Source of the DNA: RGIG6375 sp964472725
GTDB lineage: Bacteria > Bacillota > Clostridia > Oscillospirales > Oscillospiraceae
Reading direction: 5' to 3'
Length of the DNA stretch: 64,000 bases
Assembly: GCA_964472725.1 (NCBI GenBank)
Contig: CAYYLZ010000004.1
Location: 8,403-72,402, forward strand
Shown here: positions 34,071 to 42,836 of the stretch, in pieces
Numbering within the stretch: position 1 is the stretch's first letter
Layout: the number at the start of each line of letters is the position of its first letter
Made by a program: the position numbers and the translations under genes
The notes under the pieces: model-generated
What the model was told of the DNA's origin: nothing
What the model saw: only the letters and a program-made list of their open reading frames with translations
Database searches by the model: none

Positions 34071-34760
34071 ATGTTTATTGACACCTTGACAGCCGGCGTG
34101 CCCGGTATTTCCCCGGAAACGGCAGAGAGCTGCCATGCATACTGGCAGCTTGTGAAAAAGAAGAACGAGGTAATGAACCTCACCGCCGTCACCGACGATG
34201 ACGAGGCCGCAAAGCGCCATTTTCAGGACTCCCTTGAGCTGCTGAAGCTGGCCGACTTCGCCGGTAAGCGCGTCATCGACGTTGGCACCGGCGCGGGGTT
34301 TCCCGGCGTGCCCATGAAAATAGCCCGGCCGGATATGGATATCTGCCTGCTGGACAGCCTCGGCAAGCGAGTGGACTTCCTGCGGGAAGCCTGCGGCAGC
34401 CTTGGCGTTGAGGGCGAGTTCATTCACGCCCGCGCCGAGGAGCTGGCAATGAAGCCCGGCTACCGGGACGGCTTCGACTTCGCCGTGTCCCGCGCCGTGG
34501 CAAGACTCAATCTGCTCTCGGAGCTGTGCCTGCCCTTTGTAAAGGAGGGCGGCGCGTTCCTCGCCATGAAGGCGGGGGAGTCCGAGGAGGAGATAAACGA
34601 GGCCAAATCCGCCATCAAGACCCTTGGCGGTAAAATTGAGAAGGTTGTGGAGTATGAGCAGGAGGGCGTGAAGCGCTGCGTGGTAATTATCCGCAAGACG
34701 TCCGCCACCCCCAAGGGCTATCCCAGAGCCTTCGCCAGGATAAAAAAGAATCCGCTGTAA
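34071..34760 (+). CDS. rsmG: 16S rRNA (guanine527-N7)-methyltransferase RsmG
   Basis: 229 residues. SAM-binding Rossmann motif VIDVGTGAGFPGVPMKIARP, NLTAVTDDDEAAKRHFQDSLELL and AVSRAVARLNLLSELCLPF are diagnostic. It methylates G527 of 16S rRNA; loss gives low-level streptomycin resistance. It starts directly at the stop of the upstream small gene. Usual partners mnmG/mnmE are not present here. Confidence 0.94.
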   Translation: MFIDTLTAGVPGISPETAESCHAYWQLVKKKNEVMNLTAVTDDDEAAKRHFQDSLELLKLADFAGKRVIDVGTGAGFPGVPMKIARPDMDICLLDSLGKRVDFLREACGSLGVEGEFIHARAEELAMKPGYRDGFDFAVSRAVARLNLLSELCLPFVKEGGAFLAMKAGESEEEINEAKSAIKTLGGKIEKVVEYEQEGVKRCVVIIRKTSATPKGYPRAFARIKKNPL

Positions 34761-34814
34761 GCGGAATATTATCCGTATCTTTTCCGTCTATACTGTATAA
34801 TGCCAATATAAGCC

Positions 34815-34843
34815 TGCAGCGGGTCGAAACCCGACCCGCTGCA
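34815..34843 (+). terminator. Strong hairpin after rsmG, weak terminator
   Basis: Perfect stem TGCAGCGGGTCG / CGACCCGCTGCA with a 5-base loop, 55 bases past the stop. Only TCTTCC follows instead of a T-tract, so termination is uncertain. Confidence 0.5.
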
Positions 34844-34895
34844 TCTTCCCAAGGAAAAACCGAACACATTCAAAACGCAAAAACTAAAACATAAT

Positions 34896-35002
34896 ATCAT
34901 TCCGAGCCTTGGCGAGGAATCCCGCGGTTAAACGGTGCAGAGAAACGATAACAGCCCTGCGCCTGCGTGGGGGATCCTTCGGGCGTTGCCCTCAGAATGA
35001 CA
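34896..35002. repeat. Family A repeat (reversed) before oadA
   Basis: Starts ATCATTCCGAGCC and ends GCCCTCAGAATGACAC; diverged interior. Confidence 0.7.
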
Positions 35003-35040
35003 CGAATATAAAAATAAATCCGTAAGGGAGAGATATAGCA

Positions 35041-36435
35041 ATGAGAAAAGTGCAATTCACAGAAACCGTACTGCGTGACGCGAACCAGTCCCTTATCGCC
35101 ACCCGTATGCCCATTGAGGCATTCGAGCCTATCCTTGAGACTATGGACAAGGCCGGCTACTACTCCGTAGAATGCTGGGGCGGCGCTACCTTCGACAGCT
35201 GTATGCGTTTCCTCAATGAAGATCCCTGGGAGCGCCTGCGCCGCATCAAGGCCAAGATGCCCAACACCAAGCTGCAGATGCTGCTGCGCGGTCAGAACCT
35301 GCTGGGCTACCGCCACTATCCTGACGACGTTGTCCGCAAGTTCGTTGAGCGCAGCGTTGCCAACGGTATCGACGTTATCCGTATCTTCGACGCCCTTAAC
35401 GATATCCGCAATATCGAGGTCGCCGTTGACGAGACTTTGAAGAACGGCGCTATTGCTTCCGGCGCTATCTCCTATACCACCAGCCCTGTCCACACTCTTG
35501 AAAAGTATGCCCAGCTCTGCGCCGATATGAAGAGCATGGGCGTGCAGACCATCTGCATCAAGGACATGGCAGGCGTTATGACTCCCTCCGAGAGCTACGA
35601 CCTTGTAAGCGCCATCAAGGATAAGGTGGACGTACCCATCGTTCTCCACACCCACTGCACCACCGGTATGGCCTTCATGACCTACCTTAAGGGCGTAGAA
35701 GCCGGCGCCGATGTTATCGACACCGCTTCCTCCTGCCTCTCCGGCGGCACCAGCCAGCCCGCCACCGAGACCCTGTACCACGCCCTCACTCAGCTGGGCT
35801 ACGATACCGGCCTGAACGAAGAGGTCATAAACACTGTAAATGACCACTTCAAGAAGTACAGTGAGGAGTGCATGGCAAGCGGCCTGCTTGACCCCAAGGT
35901 TCTCAAGACCGATACCAACGCCCTCAACTACAAGGTTCCCGGCGGCATGCTCTCCAACCTCATCAGCCAGCTCAAGCAGCAGAACGCCATCGACCGTCTT
36001 GACGAGGTTCTGCTGGAAACTCCCCGCGTCCGCGAGGATCTGGGCTATCCTCCCCTGGTAACCCCCATGAGCCAGATGGTCGGCGTTCAGGCAGCTACCA
36101 ACGTGCTGCTGGGCGAGCGTTATAAGAGCATCGGCAAGGAAGTCAAGGCCTATTTCCGCGGTGAGTACGGCCGCGCACCCGGCGAGGTCAACGCCGAGCT
36201 GCAGAAGAAGGTACTGGGCGACGATCAGCCCATCACCTGCCGCTTCGCCGATACCCTCGAGCCTGTTTTCGAAAAGACCAAGGCCGAGTTGGGCGACCGT
36301 GCCAAGAGCGACGAGGACGTTCTGTCCTACATTTCCTTCCCCCAGGTTGCCGAAAAGTTCTTCGCAGACCGCGAGGCTGCTGCCGAGAAGGGTGTCGAGC
36401 GTCCCGTGAAGTATAAGATAGAGCTTATCGGATAA
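35041..36435 (+). CDS. oadA: Carboxyltransferase subunit of biotin-dependent oxaloacetate decarboxylase (OadA/PycB type)
   Basis: 464 residues. VQFTETVLRDANQSLIATRM (metal/keto-acid site), WGGATFDSCMRFLNEDPWERL, RGQNLLGYRHY, CIKDMAGVM (carbamylated Lys) and HTHCTTGM are the standard DRE-TIM carboxyltransferase motifs. It moves carboxyl from oxaloacetate to biotin. It lacks the C-terminal biotin domain of some OadA proteins; the biotin carrier is encoded two genes downstream. First gene of a four-gene operon. A membrane OadB (sodium pump) is not in the window. Confidence 0.92.
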   Translation: MRKVQFTETVLRDANQSLIATRMPIEAFEPILETMDKAGYYSVECWGGATFDSCMRFLNEDPWERLRRIKAKMPNTKLQMLLRGQNLLGYRHYPDDVVRKFVERSVANGIDVIRIFDALNDIRNIEVAVDETLKNGAIASGAISYTTSPVHTLEKYAQLCADMKSMGVQTICIKDMAGVMTPSESYDLVSAIKDKVDVPIVLHTHCTTGMAFMTYLKGVEAGADVIDTASSCLSGGTSQPATETLYHALTQLGYDTGLNEEVINTVNDHFKKYSEECMASGLLDPKVLKTDTNALNYKVPGGMLSNLISQLKQQNAIDRLDEVLLETPRVREDLGYPPLVTPMSQMVGVQAATNVLLGERYKSIGKEVKAYFRGEYGRAPGEVNAELQKKVLGDDQPITCRFADTLEPVFEKTKAELGDRAKSDEDVLSYISFPQVAEKFFADREAAAEKGVERPVKYKIELIG

Positions 36436-36449
36436 GGGGGTACAGGTAT

Positions 36450-36812
36450 ATGATTCCCACAACTGCTTTATATGCCCTTATCGGCTGTACAGCGGCCTTC
36501 ACCCTCGTTGCTGCCATTGCGGCGATAGTTCTCTGCTGCAAGGTCAGCGCGCTGGAGGGCGAGATTCGCGCCATGCGCGCCAAGAAGAATCTGCCCGCCA
36601 TGATAAACCCCGATATCCGTATTGTTCCCGTGGTCGGCGCCGAGCCCATCGCTCAGCCCGTGCCCGCATACGACCCCAACGTAACCGTTGGCGAGGTTTC
36701 CGTATTCGACGTTGACGACCGCACCGCGGCAAAGCTCATGGCCATCGTAGCCGATGAGATGAAGACCCCTCTTTCTCAGCTGAGATTCATCTCCATCAAG
36801 GAAGTAAAGTGA
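36450..36812 (+). CDS. Membrane-anchored OadG-like small subunit
   Basis: 120 residues. One N-terminal membrane helix (TALYALIGCTAAFTLVAAIAAIVLCC), a Pro-rich linker, and a C-terminal segment DDRTAAKLMAIVADEMKTPLSQLRFISIKEVK. The last part resembles the C-terminal motif of gamma-type decarboxylase subunits, which anchor the complex. It starts 14 bases after oadA and ends 10 bases before the biotin carrier gene. Call based on topology, position and this motif. Confidence 0.65.
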   Translation: MIPTTALYALIGCTAAFTLVAAIAAIVLCCKVSALEGEIRAMRAKKNLPAMINPDIRIVPVVGAEPIAQPVPAYDPNVTVGEVSVFDVDDRTAAKLMAIVADEMKTPLSQLRFISIKEVK

Positions 36813-36822
36813 GGATACCGAT

Positions 36823-37275
36823 ATGAAATACAAAATTACTCTTAACGATAAAGTATACGAGGTAGAGGTAGAAAAGGGCGAGGCCGCCATTACCGCCGAG
36901 TACGCCGCCTCTGAAATTCCCACTCCTCCCCCCGCACCCGTAGCAGCCCCCGCTCCTGCTCCCGCACCTGTTGCAGCTCCTGCCCCCGCACCTGCCGCAG
37001 CCCCCGCACCTGCCGCAGCACCCGCACCCGCCGAACCTGCCCCCGCCGCAGCGCCCGCAAATGGAGAGTCCCTGGTTGCTCCCATGCCCGGCACCATTCT
37101 CAGCGTCAACGTGAAGGTTGGCGACAGCGTCAAGGCCGGCGATATCGTGGCTATCCTTGAGGCTATGAAGATGGAAAACGAGCTGCTTGCTCCCGTCGAC
37201 GGCACCATCGCCCGCGTAGGCGTAAGCAAGGGCGCAACTGTCAATACCGGCGACCTTATCGCGGTGATCGGCTGA
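36823..37275 (+). CDS. Biotin carboxyl carrier protein of the decarboxylase
   Basis: 150 residues. A short N-terminal domain (MKYKITLNDKVYEVEVEKGE), a flexible Ala-Pro linker (~40-75) and a C-terminal biotinyl domain with EAMKMENELLAP, whose Lys is the biotin site. Similar to GcdC/MmdC carriers. It shuttles carboxyl between the OadA-type transferase and a membrane decarboxylase. Its TGA overlaps the next ATG (TGATG). Confidence 0.92.
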   Translation: MKYKITLNDKVYEVEVEKGEAAITAEYAASEIPTPPPAPVAAPAPAPAPVAAPAPAPAAAPAPAAAPAPAEPAPAAAPANGESLVAPMPGTILSVNVKVGDSVKAGDIVAILEAMKMENELLAPVDGTIARVGVSKGATVNTGDLIAVIG

Positions 37276-37511
37276 TGACACAGTTTATCAATTCCGAAGC
37301 CTTCTTCAAGTGGTATGACTCGGTCAGCAACGACCTTAAGTATAATAAGGACAAGCTGCTGGACGACGTTTTCCAGCAGTATTGCGAAACCCGCAAGAGC
37401 AGCTTCGAGCTGCCTGCGGAAAGGACCGTCACCGGCAAGGCCGAGAGCTATAATTATGAGTTCGAGGACCTTGGCAAGTGCGGCGGCAGCGCATTGTTCA
37501 TCTATTTCTGA
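37275..37511 (+). CDS. Small uncharacterised protein translationally coupled to the biotin carrier
   Basis: 78 residues, ATG overlapping the carrier's stop (TGATG). Soluble, starting TQFINSEAFFKWYDSVSNDL, with mid Cys (QYCETRKSSFEL) and a C-terminal GKCGGSALFIYF. No membrane segment. I do not recognise the family. Coupling and shared terminator suggest a role with the decarboxylase, but nothing in the sequence shows it. Confidence 0.65.
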   Translation: MTQFINSEAFFKWYDSVSNDLKYNKDKLLDDVFQQYCETRKSSFELPAERTVTGKAESYNYEFEDLGKCGGSALFIYF

Positions 37512-37517
37512 TACGCA

Positions 37518-37552
37518 GCGGCGGAACCCAACCGGGTTCCGCCGTTTGTTTT
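37518..37552 (+). terminator. Intrinsic terminator of the decarboxylase operon
   Basis: CGGCGGAACCC / GGGTTCCGCCG with AACC loop, then TTTGTTTTAT, 7 bases after the stop. Confidence 0.9.
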
Positions 37553-37600
37553 ATAACAACGCATAAAAGAAAACACGAAAAAAACTAACATTTGCACCTG

Positions 37601-37633
37601 TAGGGCGGCTTGCCCTCAAGCCGCCGCCATGCA
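37601..37633. repeat. Family C hairpin repeat
   Basis: GTAGGGCGGCTTGCCCTCAA then GCCGCCGCC. A separate palindrome TTTCCACAAAAGTGGAAA is at ~37689-37706, just upstream of the rimP promoter. Confidence 0.75.
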
Positions 37634-37712
37634 GCGATACTGCCGAATGAACGATAACACGGCAAAAATTACCCCCAGAACATGTAAATTTCCACAAAAG
37701 TGGAAAAAACAC

Positions 37713-37741
37713 TTGCAAAACCAAAACAGTTGTGATATATT
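37713..37741 (+). promoter_or_regulatory. Promoter of the rimP-nusA-infB operon
   Basis: TTGCAA (37713-37718), 17 bases, TATATT (37736-37741). Confidence 0.75.
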
Positions 37742-37769
37742 ACCACCGTAGTATAAGAAGTAAGCTGAT

Positions 37770-37798
37770 GGAGTGGGTCATCTGACCCGCTCCTTTTT
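37770..37798 (+). terminator. Leader terminator/attenuator in front of rimP
   Basis: GGAGTGGGTCA / TGACCCGCTCC stem followed by TTTTT, about 25 bases after the predicted transcription start and 30 before rimP. No gene precedes it on the transcript, so it must act as an attenuator. In Bacillus subtilis NusA represses its own operon through a leader terminator; the same logic is plausible here. Confidence 0.7.
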
Positions 37799-37827
37799 GT
37801 TGCAATTCATAAAAAAGGAGAAAGCAC

Positions 37828-38286
37828 ATGAGCAAAATCACAGAGCTTGTCTGGCAGATGGCGGAGCCGGTGGCTCAGCGCAACGGCTGCACCGTATGGG
37901 ACGTGGAGTTCGTCAAGGAAGCCGGCGAGCGCTTCCTCCGCGTTTATATCGACAGCGACGAGGGCGTGGACATCACCCAGTGCGAGGCAGTCAGCCGCGA
38001 GCTTGACCCCATGCTTGACGAGGCCGACCCCATCGACGAGGCCTACACCTTCGAGGTTTCCTCCGCAGGCGCCGAGCGCGAACTGAAGCGCCCCGGCGAT
38101 TTCGAGAAGTTTATCGGCAGCTACGTTGCCGTAAAGCTTTACAGCGCCAGGGACGGACGCAAGGAGCACCTTGGCACTCTCACCGGCTACTCCGAGGAGA
38201 CCGGCGTTGAGATAGAAGAAAACGGTAAGAAATACACTTTCATAAAGTCCGAGGTCGCTCAGGTGCGGCTTCGCATAAAGTTTTAA
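37828..38286 (+). CDS. rimP: Ribosome maturation factor RimP
   Basis: 152 residues. N-terminal domain CTVWDVEFVKEAGERFLRVYID and SREL, then the typical LEVSSAGAER-like FEVSSAGAERELKRPGDFEKFIG; C-terminal SH3-like domain. Needed for 30S maturation. First gene of the operon with nusA, 12 bases upstream of it. AAAAGGAG RBS. Confidence 0.94.
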   Translation: MSKITELVWQMAEPVAQRNGCTVWDVEFVKEAGERFLRVYIDSDEGVDITQCEAVSRELDPMLDEADPIDEAYTFEVSSAGAERELKRPGDFEKFIGSYVAVKLYSARDGRKEHLGTLTGYSEETGVEIEENGKKYTFIKSEVAQVRLRIKF

Positions 38287-38298
38287 GGAGAACGGGAC

Positions 38299-39426
38299 AT
38301 GAACAGCGAATTTTTTCTCGCCCTTGAAGAGATAGAGCGCGACAAGGGTATCCCCAAGGATTACATGCTCGAGCGCATCAACCAGGCTCTCCTGGCAGCT
38401 GTGCGCAAGGATAATCCCGCCGTTGCCGACGGCGTAGTCGTCGAAGTGGACGAGGTCAAGAAGAAGATCGGTATCTTCATCGAAAAGACCGTCACCGCCG
38501 AGCCCGAAAACGAGCTGGAGATCACTCTCGAGCAGGCTCGCGCGATCCGCCCCAAGGCTCAGCTGGGCGACGTTATCCGCTTTGACGTTGAAACCAAGAA
38601 GTTTGGCCGTATCGCTGCCCAGGCCGCAAAGCAGGTTATCATTCAGGGTATCCGCGAGGCCGAGCGCGGCATGATTTACGAGGAGTTCACCTCCCGCGAG
38701 CACGAGGTGCTCAGCGGTATCGTGCACCGCATCGACCCCAAGAACGGCAACGTTTACATGAAGGTCGCCTCCAACGGCGACATGACCGAGGCTGTCATGC
38801 TGGCAGGCGAGCGCGTCAAGGGCGAGGAGATCCGCGAGGGCGACCGCATGAAGGTCTACGTGGTCGAGGTTCGCCGCAGCACCCGCGGCCCCCAGATCAT
38901 CATCTCCCGCACCCACCCCGGTCTGGTAAAGCGCCTGTTCGAGCTTGAGGTTCCCGAAATTTTCGACGGCACCGTCGAGATCAAGAGCATCGCCCGTGAG
39001 GCCGGCAGCCGCACCAAGATCGCCGTATGGTCCAACGATCCCGAGGTCGATGCAATCGGTGCCTGCGTCGGCGCAAAGGGCGCCCGCGTTGACAACGTAG
39101 TTGCCGAGCTGGGCGGAGAGAAGATCGACATCGTAAACTACAGCGATGACATCGAGGACTTCGTTGCCGCCGCACTGGCTCCCGCCGAGGTCTATTCCGC
39201 AACTCTTCTCGAGGACGGCAGAAGCTGCCGCGTTATCGTGCCCGACAGCCAGCTCTCTCTGGCCATCGGCAAGGAGGGTAAGAACGCCCGCCTGGCAGCA
39301 AAGCTCACCAACTGCAAGATCGACATCAAGCCTGCTTCTCAGATGATGGAGAGCGGCTCCATCAAGATCGACCTTTCCAAGCTGGATCTCTCCGACGATA
39401 CCGAAGAGGCAGCAGAGGAAGAATAA
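38299..39426 (+). CDS. nusA: Transcription termination/antitermination factor NusA
   Basis: 375 residues: N-terminal RNAP-binding domain, S1 domain (ISGIVHRID..NVYMKV-like LSGIVHRIDPKNGNVYMK), and two KH domains (RTKIAVWSNDPEVDAIGACVGAKGARVDNV and IGKEGKNARLAAKLT). The C-terminal acidic repeats of E. coli NusA are absent, as usual in Firmicutes. It controls pausing and intrinsic termination. Confidence 0.96.
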   Translation: MNSEFFLALEEIERDKGIPKDYMLERINQALLAAVRKDNPAVADGVVVEVDEVKKKIGIFIEKTVTAEPENELEITLEQARAIRPKAQLGDVIRFDVETKKFGRIAAQAAKQVIIQGIREAERGMIYEEFTSREHEVLSGIVHRIDPKNGNVYMKVASNGDMTEAVMLAGERVKGEEIREGDRMKVYVVEVRRSTRGPQIIISRTHPGLVKRLFELEVPEIFDGTVEIKSIAREAGSRTKIAVWSNDPEVDAIGACVGAKGARVDNVVAELGGEKIDIVNYSDDIEDFVAAALAPAEVYSATLLEDGRSCRVIVPDSQLSLAIGKEGKNARLAAKLTNCKIDIKPASQMMESGSIKIDLSKLDLSDDTEEAAEEE

Positions 39427-39479
39427 AACTCTTCTTCACTATTCACTATTACTTTTTACTTTAATTCCGGGAGGTCAGC

Positions 39480-39758
39480 ATGGCTGTACAGAAAAAAATA
39501 CCGATGCGGCAGTGCATGGGCTGCCGTGAAATGAAGCCCAAGAAAGAGCTTATCCGCGTCGTCCGCTCGCCGGAGGGCAGCGTATCGCTGGATTTCAAGG
39601 GCAAGGCGCCCGGACGCGGCGCTTATCTCTGCCCCGACCTGCAGTGCCTGAAAAAGGCCCGCAAGTCCGGCTCCATCGGCCGCGTGCTGGAAGTGGAGAT
39701 TCCCGCAGAGATTTACGACGAAATGGAAACCGTCATGGAGGAAAACGCAAATGGATAA
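39480..39758 (+). CDS. rnpM: RNase P modulator RnpM (YlxR)
   Basis: 92 residues. MRQCMGCREMKPKKELIRVVRSPEG and GRGAYLCPDLQCLKKARKSG are the YlxR/DUF448 signature, with two Cys pairs. The family has been reported to bind RNase P RNA. Starts after GGGAGG and overlaps ylxQ by 8 bases. An alternative name is ylxR. Confidence 0.92.
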   Translation: MAVQKKIPMRQCMGCREMKPKKELIRVVRSPEGSVSLDFKGKAPGRGAYLCPDLQCLKKARKSGSIGRVLEVEIPAEIYDEMETVMEENANG

Positions 39759-40140
39759 AGTGCTGAATTTCCTTGGAATGTGCAAGCGCGCAGGCTCCCT
39801 GGTAACAGGTGAGGACGGTGCGCTGGGCGCGGTTCGCTCCGGCGAGGCCAAGCTGGCAATGCTGGCGGCAGACGCATCGGAGAATACGTCCAAAAAGGCC
39901 GAGTTCTATTCCGAAACCTGCGGCACGGTGCTTGTTCGCCTGCCCTACAGCAAGGACGAACTTGGCGACATGCTGGGCAGAAGAGTCTGCGCCGTTATGG
40001 CGGTCACGGACAAAAATTTCGCAAAATCCTTTCTTGAGAAGCTCAGCGCCGAGCATTCGGGCTACGAAAACGCCCTCGGCGAGCTTACCGAGCGCCTTAA
40101 ATCAAGAAAGGAACGCCGCAAGAGCCTGCAGAAAGACTAA
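39751..40140 (+). CDS. ylxQ: L7Ae-type RNA-binding protein (YlxQ)
   Basis: 129 residues: NFLGMCKRAGSLVTGEDGALGAVRSGEAKLAMLAADASENTSKK is the L7Ae/L30e fold that binds kink-turn RNA. In Bacillus ylxQ occupies the same place between ylxR and infB. The basic C-terminal tail (RLKSRKERRKSL) is typical. Exact RNA target not known. Confidence 0.9.
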   Translation: MDKVLNFLGMCKRAGSLVTGEDGALGAVRSGEAKLAMLAADASENTSKKAEFYSETCGTVLVRLPYSKDELGDMLGRRVCAVMAVTDKNFAKSFLEKLSAEHSGYENALGELTERLKSRKERRKSLQKD

Positions 40141-40200
40141 GCGGCACAGCGTTTATATATCAATCTCAGAATTCCAAGCAATTATCGGGGAGGTATGCGC

Positions 40201-42555
40201 ATGATTAAATACAGAGTGCATGAAGTGGCCAAGGATTTCAAGACCACTTCCAAGGTCATTACAGAGGTCCTTACCAAGTATGCCGAAACGCCTAAGAACC
40301 ACATGCAGGTGCTCACTGACCATGAGCTCAACATCATTTTCGATTATCTCACGCTGAACAATCAGATCAGCGACATGGCAGAAGTGTTTGCCGACGCAGC
40401 GCCCGCCAAGAAGAAGGAGGAGGCTCCCGCTCCCGCAGCTGCGCAGGAAAAGCCCGCTCAGCAGCCCAAGGACGCAAAGCCTGCTCAGCAGCAACCGAAG
40501 CAGAATGCTCCTCAGCAGCAGGCAAAGCCCCAGCAGCAGGAGAAGCCCGCTCAGCCTGCCCAGCAGCCCCAGTCCCGTGTGCCCCAGAAGCGCATCGTAG
40601 ATACCAGCGGCGCTACCCTTAACGCCGCCAAGTACGACGAGCGCCTTGACAACTTCGTTCCCGACCGTCTGGCCAACGCCAAGCAGGGCAAGGAGAAGTT
40701 CTCCAAGCGTGACAAGCGCGGCAACATGGCTCAGGGCGGCGCAAAGAAGCGTCAGGAGCAGAAGGCTCAGATGCAGAAGCTCCAACTGGAGATCGCCAAG
40801 AAGGCTCCCACCAAGGTGTCCATTCCCGACTCCATCAACGTTGGCGAGCTTGCTTCCCGCATGAAGAAGACCGCCGCCGAGGTCGTAAAGACCCTCATCA
40901 AGAACGGCGTTATGGCCTCCATTTCCGACGTTATCGACTTCGATACCGCCGCCATCATCGCTGAAGAGATGGGCTGCATCGTTGAGAAGGAAGTAGTCGT
41001 CACCATCGAGGAGCGCCTCATCGACGATTCCGAGGATAAGGCAGAGGATCTGGTTCTCCGCGCCCCCGTCGTCGTCGTAATGGGTCACGTTGACCACGGT
41101 AAGACCTCTCTGCTTGACCGTATCCGCAACGCCCACGTTGCAGACGGCGAGGCCGGCGGTATTACCCAGCACATCGGTGCATATCAGGTGGAGATCAACG
41201 GCAAGCCCATTACCTTCCTTGATACTCCCGGCCACGAGGCCTTTACCTCCATGCGTGCCCGCGGCGCCATGGTAACCGACGTTGCGATCCTCGTTGTCGC
41301 AGCCGACGACGGTATCATGCCTCAGACCATCGAGTCCATCAGCCACGCCCGCGCAGCCGATATTCCCATCATCGTTGCGGTAAACAAGATGGATAAGCCC
41401 GGCGCAAGCTCCGAGCGTATCAGACAGCAGCTCACCGAGCATGAGCTGGTCTGCGAGGAGTGGGGCGGCGACACCATCGTTTGCGAGATCTCCGCAAAGA
41501 CCGGCATGGGTGTTGATAACCTGCTGGAGATGGTTGCCCTTTCCGCCGAAATGCGCGAGCTGAAGGCCAACCCCAACCGTCTTGCCAAGGGTACCGTTAT
41601 CGAGGCAAGACTGGATAAGGGCCGCGGCCCCGTCGCTACCGTTCTCGTTCAGAACGGTACCCTCAAGTCCGGCGACATCATCATTGCCGGTACCGCTGTA
41701 GGCCGTGTCCGTACCATGATCAACGATAAGGGTCAGCGCATAGATAAGGCAGGCCCCTCCGTTCCCGTTGAGATCACCGGTATGAGCGAAACTCCCGGCG
41801 CAGGCGACATCTTCAACGTTGTAGAGGATGAGCGCATGGCTCGTGAGCTTGTTGAGCAGCGTAAGGAAGAGAAGAAGAACGCCACCACCGGCGGCGAGCG
41901 CAAGGTTTCTCTTGACGACCTCTTTGCTCAGATCAAGGAGGGCGAGCTGAAGGAGCTGGCCATCATCGTAAAGGCCGACGTTCAGGGCTCCGCCGAAGCC
42001 GTCAAGGCTTCTTTGGAGAAGCTCAGCAACGAGGAAGTACGCGTCCGCGTTATCCACTCCGCTGTCGGCGCCATAAACGAAAGCGACATCATGCTCGCTT
42101 CCACCTCCAACGCCATTATCGTCGGCTTCAACGTCCGTCCCGATGCTGCCGCCCGCGACAGCGCCGTGCGCAACGAGGTCGATATGCGTATGTACCGCGT
42201 TATCTACGAGTGCATCGAGGAGATCGAGGCCGCTATGAAGGGTATGCTGGCACCCCAGTTCAAGGAAGTCCTGCTGGGTCACGCCGAGGTTCGCCAGACC
42301 TATAAGGTCTCCAAGGTCGGCACCATCGCCGGCTGCTACGTTCAGGACGGTAAGATCGTCCGTAACTCCTCCGTCCGCCTTGTCCGCGACGGCATAGTTA
42401 TCCACGAAGGCGAGCTGGCCTCCCTGAAGCGCTTCAAGGACGACGTCAAGGAAGTCGCCACCGGCTACGAATGCGGCCTTTCCATTGAGAAGTATAACGA
42501 CATCAAGGACGGCGACATCATCGAAGCCTACACCATGGAGCAGATCAAGCTGTAA
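40201..42555 (+). CDS. infB: Translation initiation factor IF-2
   Basis: 784 residues from ATG 40201, which has proper spacing to GGGGAGG (40187-40193); ATG 40195 is too close. N-terminal IF2N (YRVHEVAKDFKTTSKVITEVLTKY), a Gln/Pro/Ala-rich linker, a second IF2N, then the GTPase with G1 GHVDHGKTS, DTPGHEAFTSMRARG, NKMDKP, followed by domains II-IV. It brings fMet-tRNA to the 30S subunit. The operon ends here in a strong terminator; rbfA and truB, often next, are missing. Confidence 0.97.
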   Translation: MIKYRVHEVAKDFKTTSKVITEVLTKYAETPKNHMQVLTDHELNIIFDYLTLNNQISDMAEVFADAAPAKKKEEAPAPAAAQEKPAQQPKDAKPAQQQPKQNAPQQQAKPQQQEKPAQPAQQPQSRVPQKRIVDTSGATLNAAKYDERLDNFVPDRLANAKQGKEKFSKRDKRGNMAQGGAKKRQEQKAQMQKLQLEIAKKAPTKVSIPDSINVGELASRMKKTAAEVVKTLIKNGVMASISDVIDFDTAAIIAEEMGCIVEKEVVVTIEERLIDDSEDKAEDLVLRAPVVVVMGHVDHGKTSLLDRIRNAHVADGEAGGITQHIGAYQVEINGKPITFLDTPGHEAFTSMRARGAMVTDVAILVVAADDGIMPQTIESISHARAADIPIIVAVNKMDKPGASSERIRQQLTEHELVCEEWGGDTIVCEISAKTGMGVDNLLEMVALSAEMRELKANPNRLAKGTVIEARLDKGRGPVATVLVQNGTLKSGDIIIAGTAVGRVRTMINDKGQRIDKAGPSVPVEITGMSETPGAGDIFNVVEDERMARELVEQRKEEKKNATTGGERKVSLDDLFAQIKEGELKELAIIVKADVQGSAEAVKASLEKLSNEEVRVRVIHSAVGAINESDIMLASTSNAIIVGFNVRPDAAARDSAVRNEVDMRMYRVIYECIEEIEAAMKGMLAPQFKEVLLGHAEVRQTYKVSKVGTIAGCYVQDGKIVRNSSVRLVRDGIVIHEGELASLKRFKDDVKEVATGYECGLSIEKYNDIKDGDIIEAYTMEQIKL

Positions 42556-42572
42556 TTTATATTAAGACGCAG

Positions 42573-42610
42573 AACGCCCCGCACATCAACGATGTGCGGG
42601 GCGTTTTTTT
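42573..42610 (+). terminator. Intrinsic terminator of the rimP-infB operon
   Basis: 15-bp perfect stem AACGCCCCGCACATC / GATGTGCGGGGCGTT, 3-base loop, followed by TTTTT. Confidence 0.95.
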
Positions 42611-42674
42611 GTTATGACAGTGATTGCCCTGCGGGCGTTTTTCATGCCCGCAGCCCGAAGGATCCTTCTCATAC

Positions 42675-42816
42675 GTCATGCAGAGCGCAGCGAAGCATCC
42701 CCCGAATGGTTTTGCCGCTGTCATTACTGCAGACCATTCAACCGGGGGATTCCTCATTGGCACTCGGAATGACGGTGTTTTTTTAGGGGATTCCCACGCT
42801 GCGCTCGGAATGACAC
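42675..42816. repeat. Family A repeat plus an extra right half
   Basis: Full copy 42675-42773, then a second right end (GGGGATTCCCACGCTGCGCT CGGAATGACA) at 42785-42814, showing that half elements can duplicate. Fills the gap between infB and the repressor gene. Confidence 0.75.
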
Positions 42817-42836
42817 GGTTTTTACTGCGGTGCGCA

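Noticed and set aside
34815..34843. Confident intrinsic terminator of rsmG
   Set aside because: The stem is perfect but only TCTTCC follows, so it is listed with low confidence rather than as a clear terminator.
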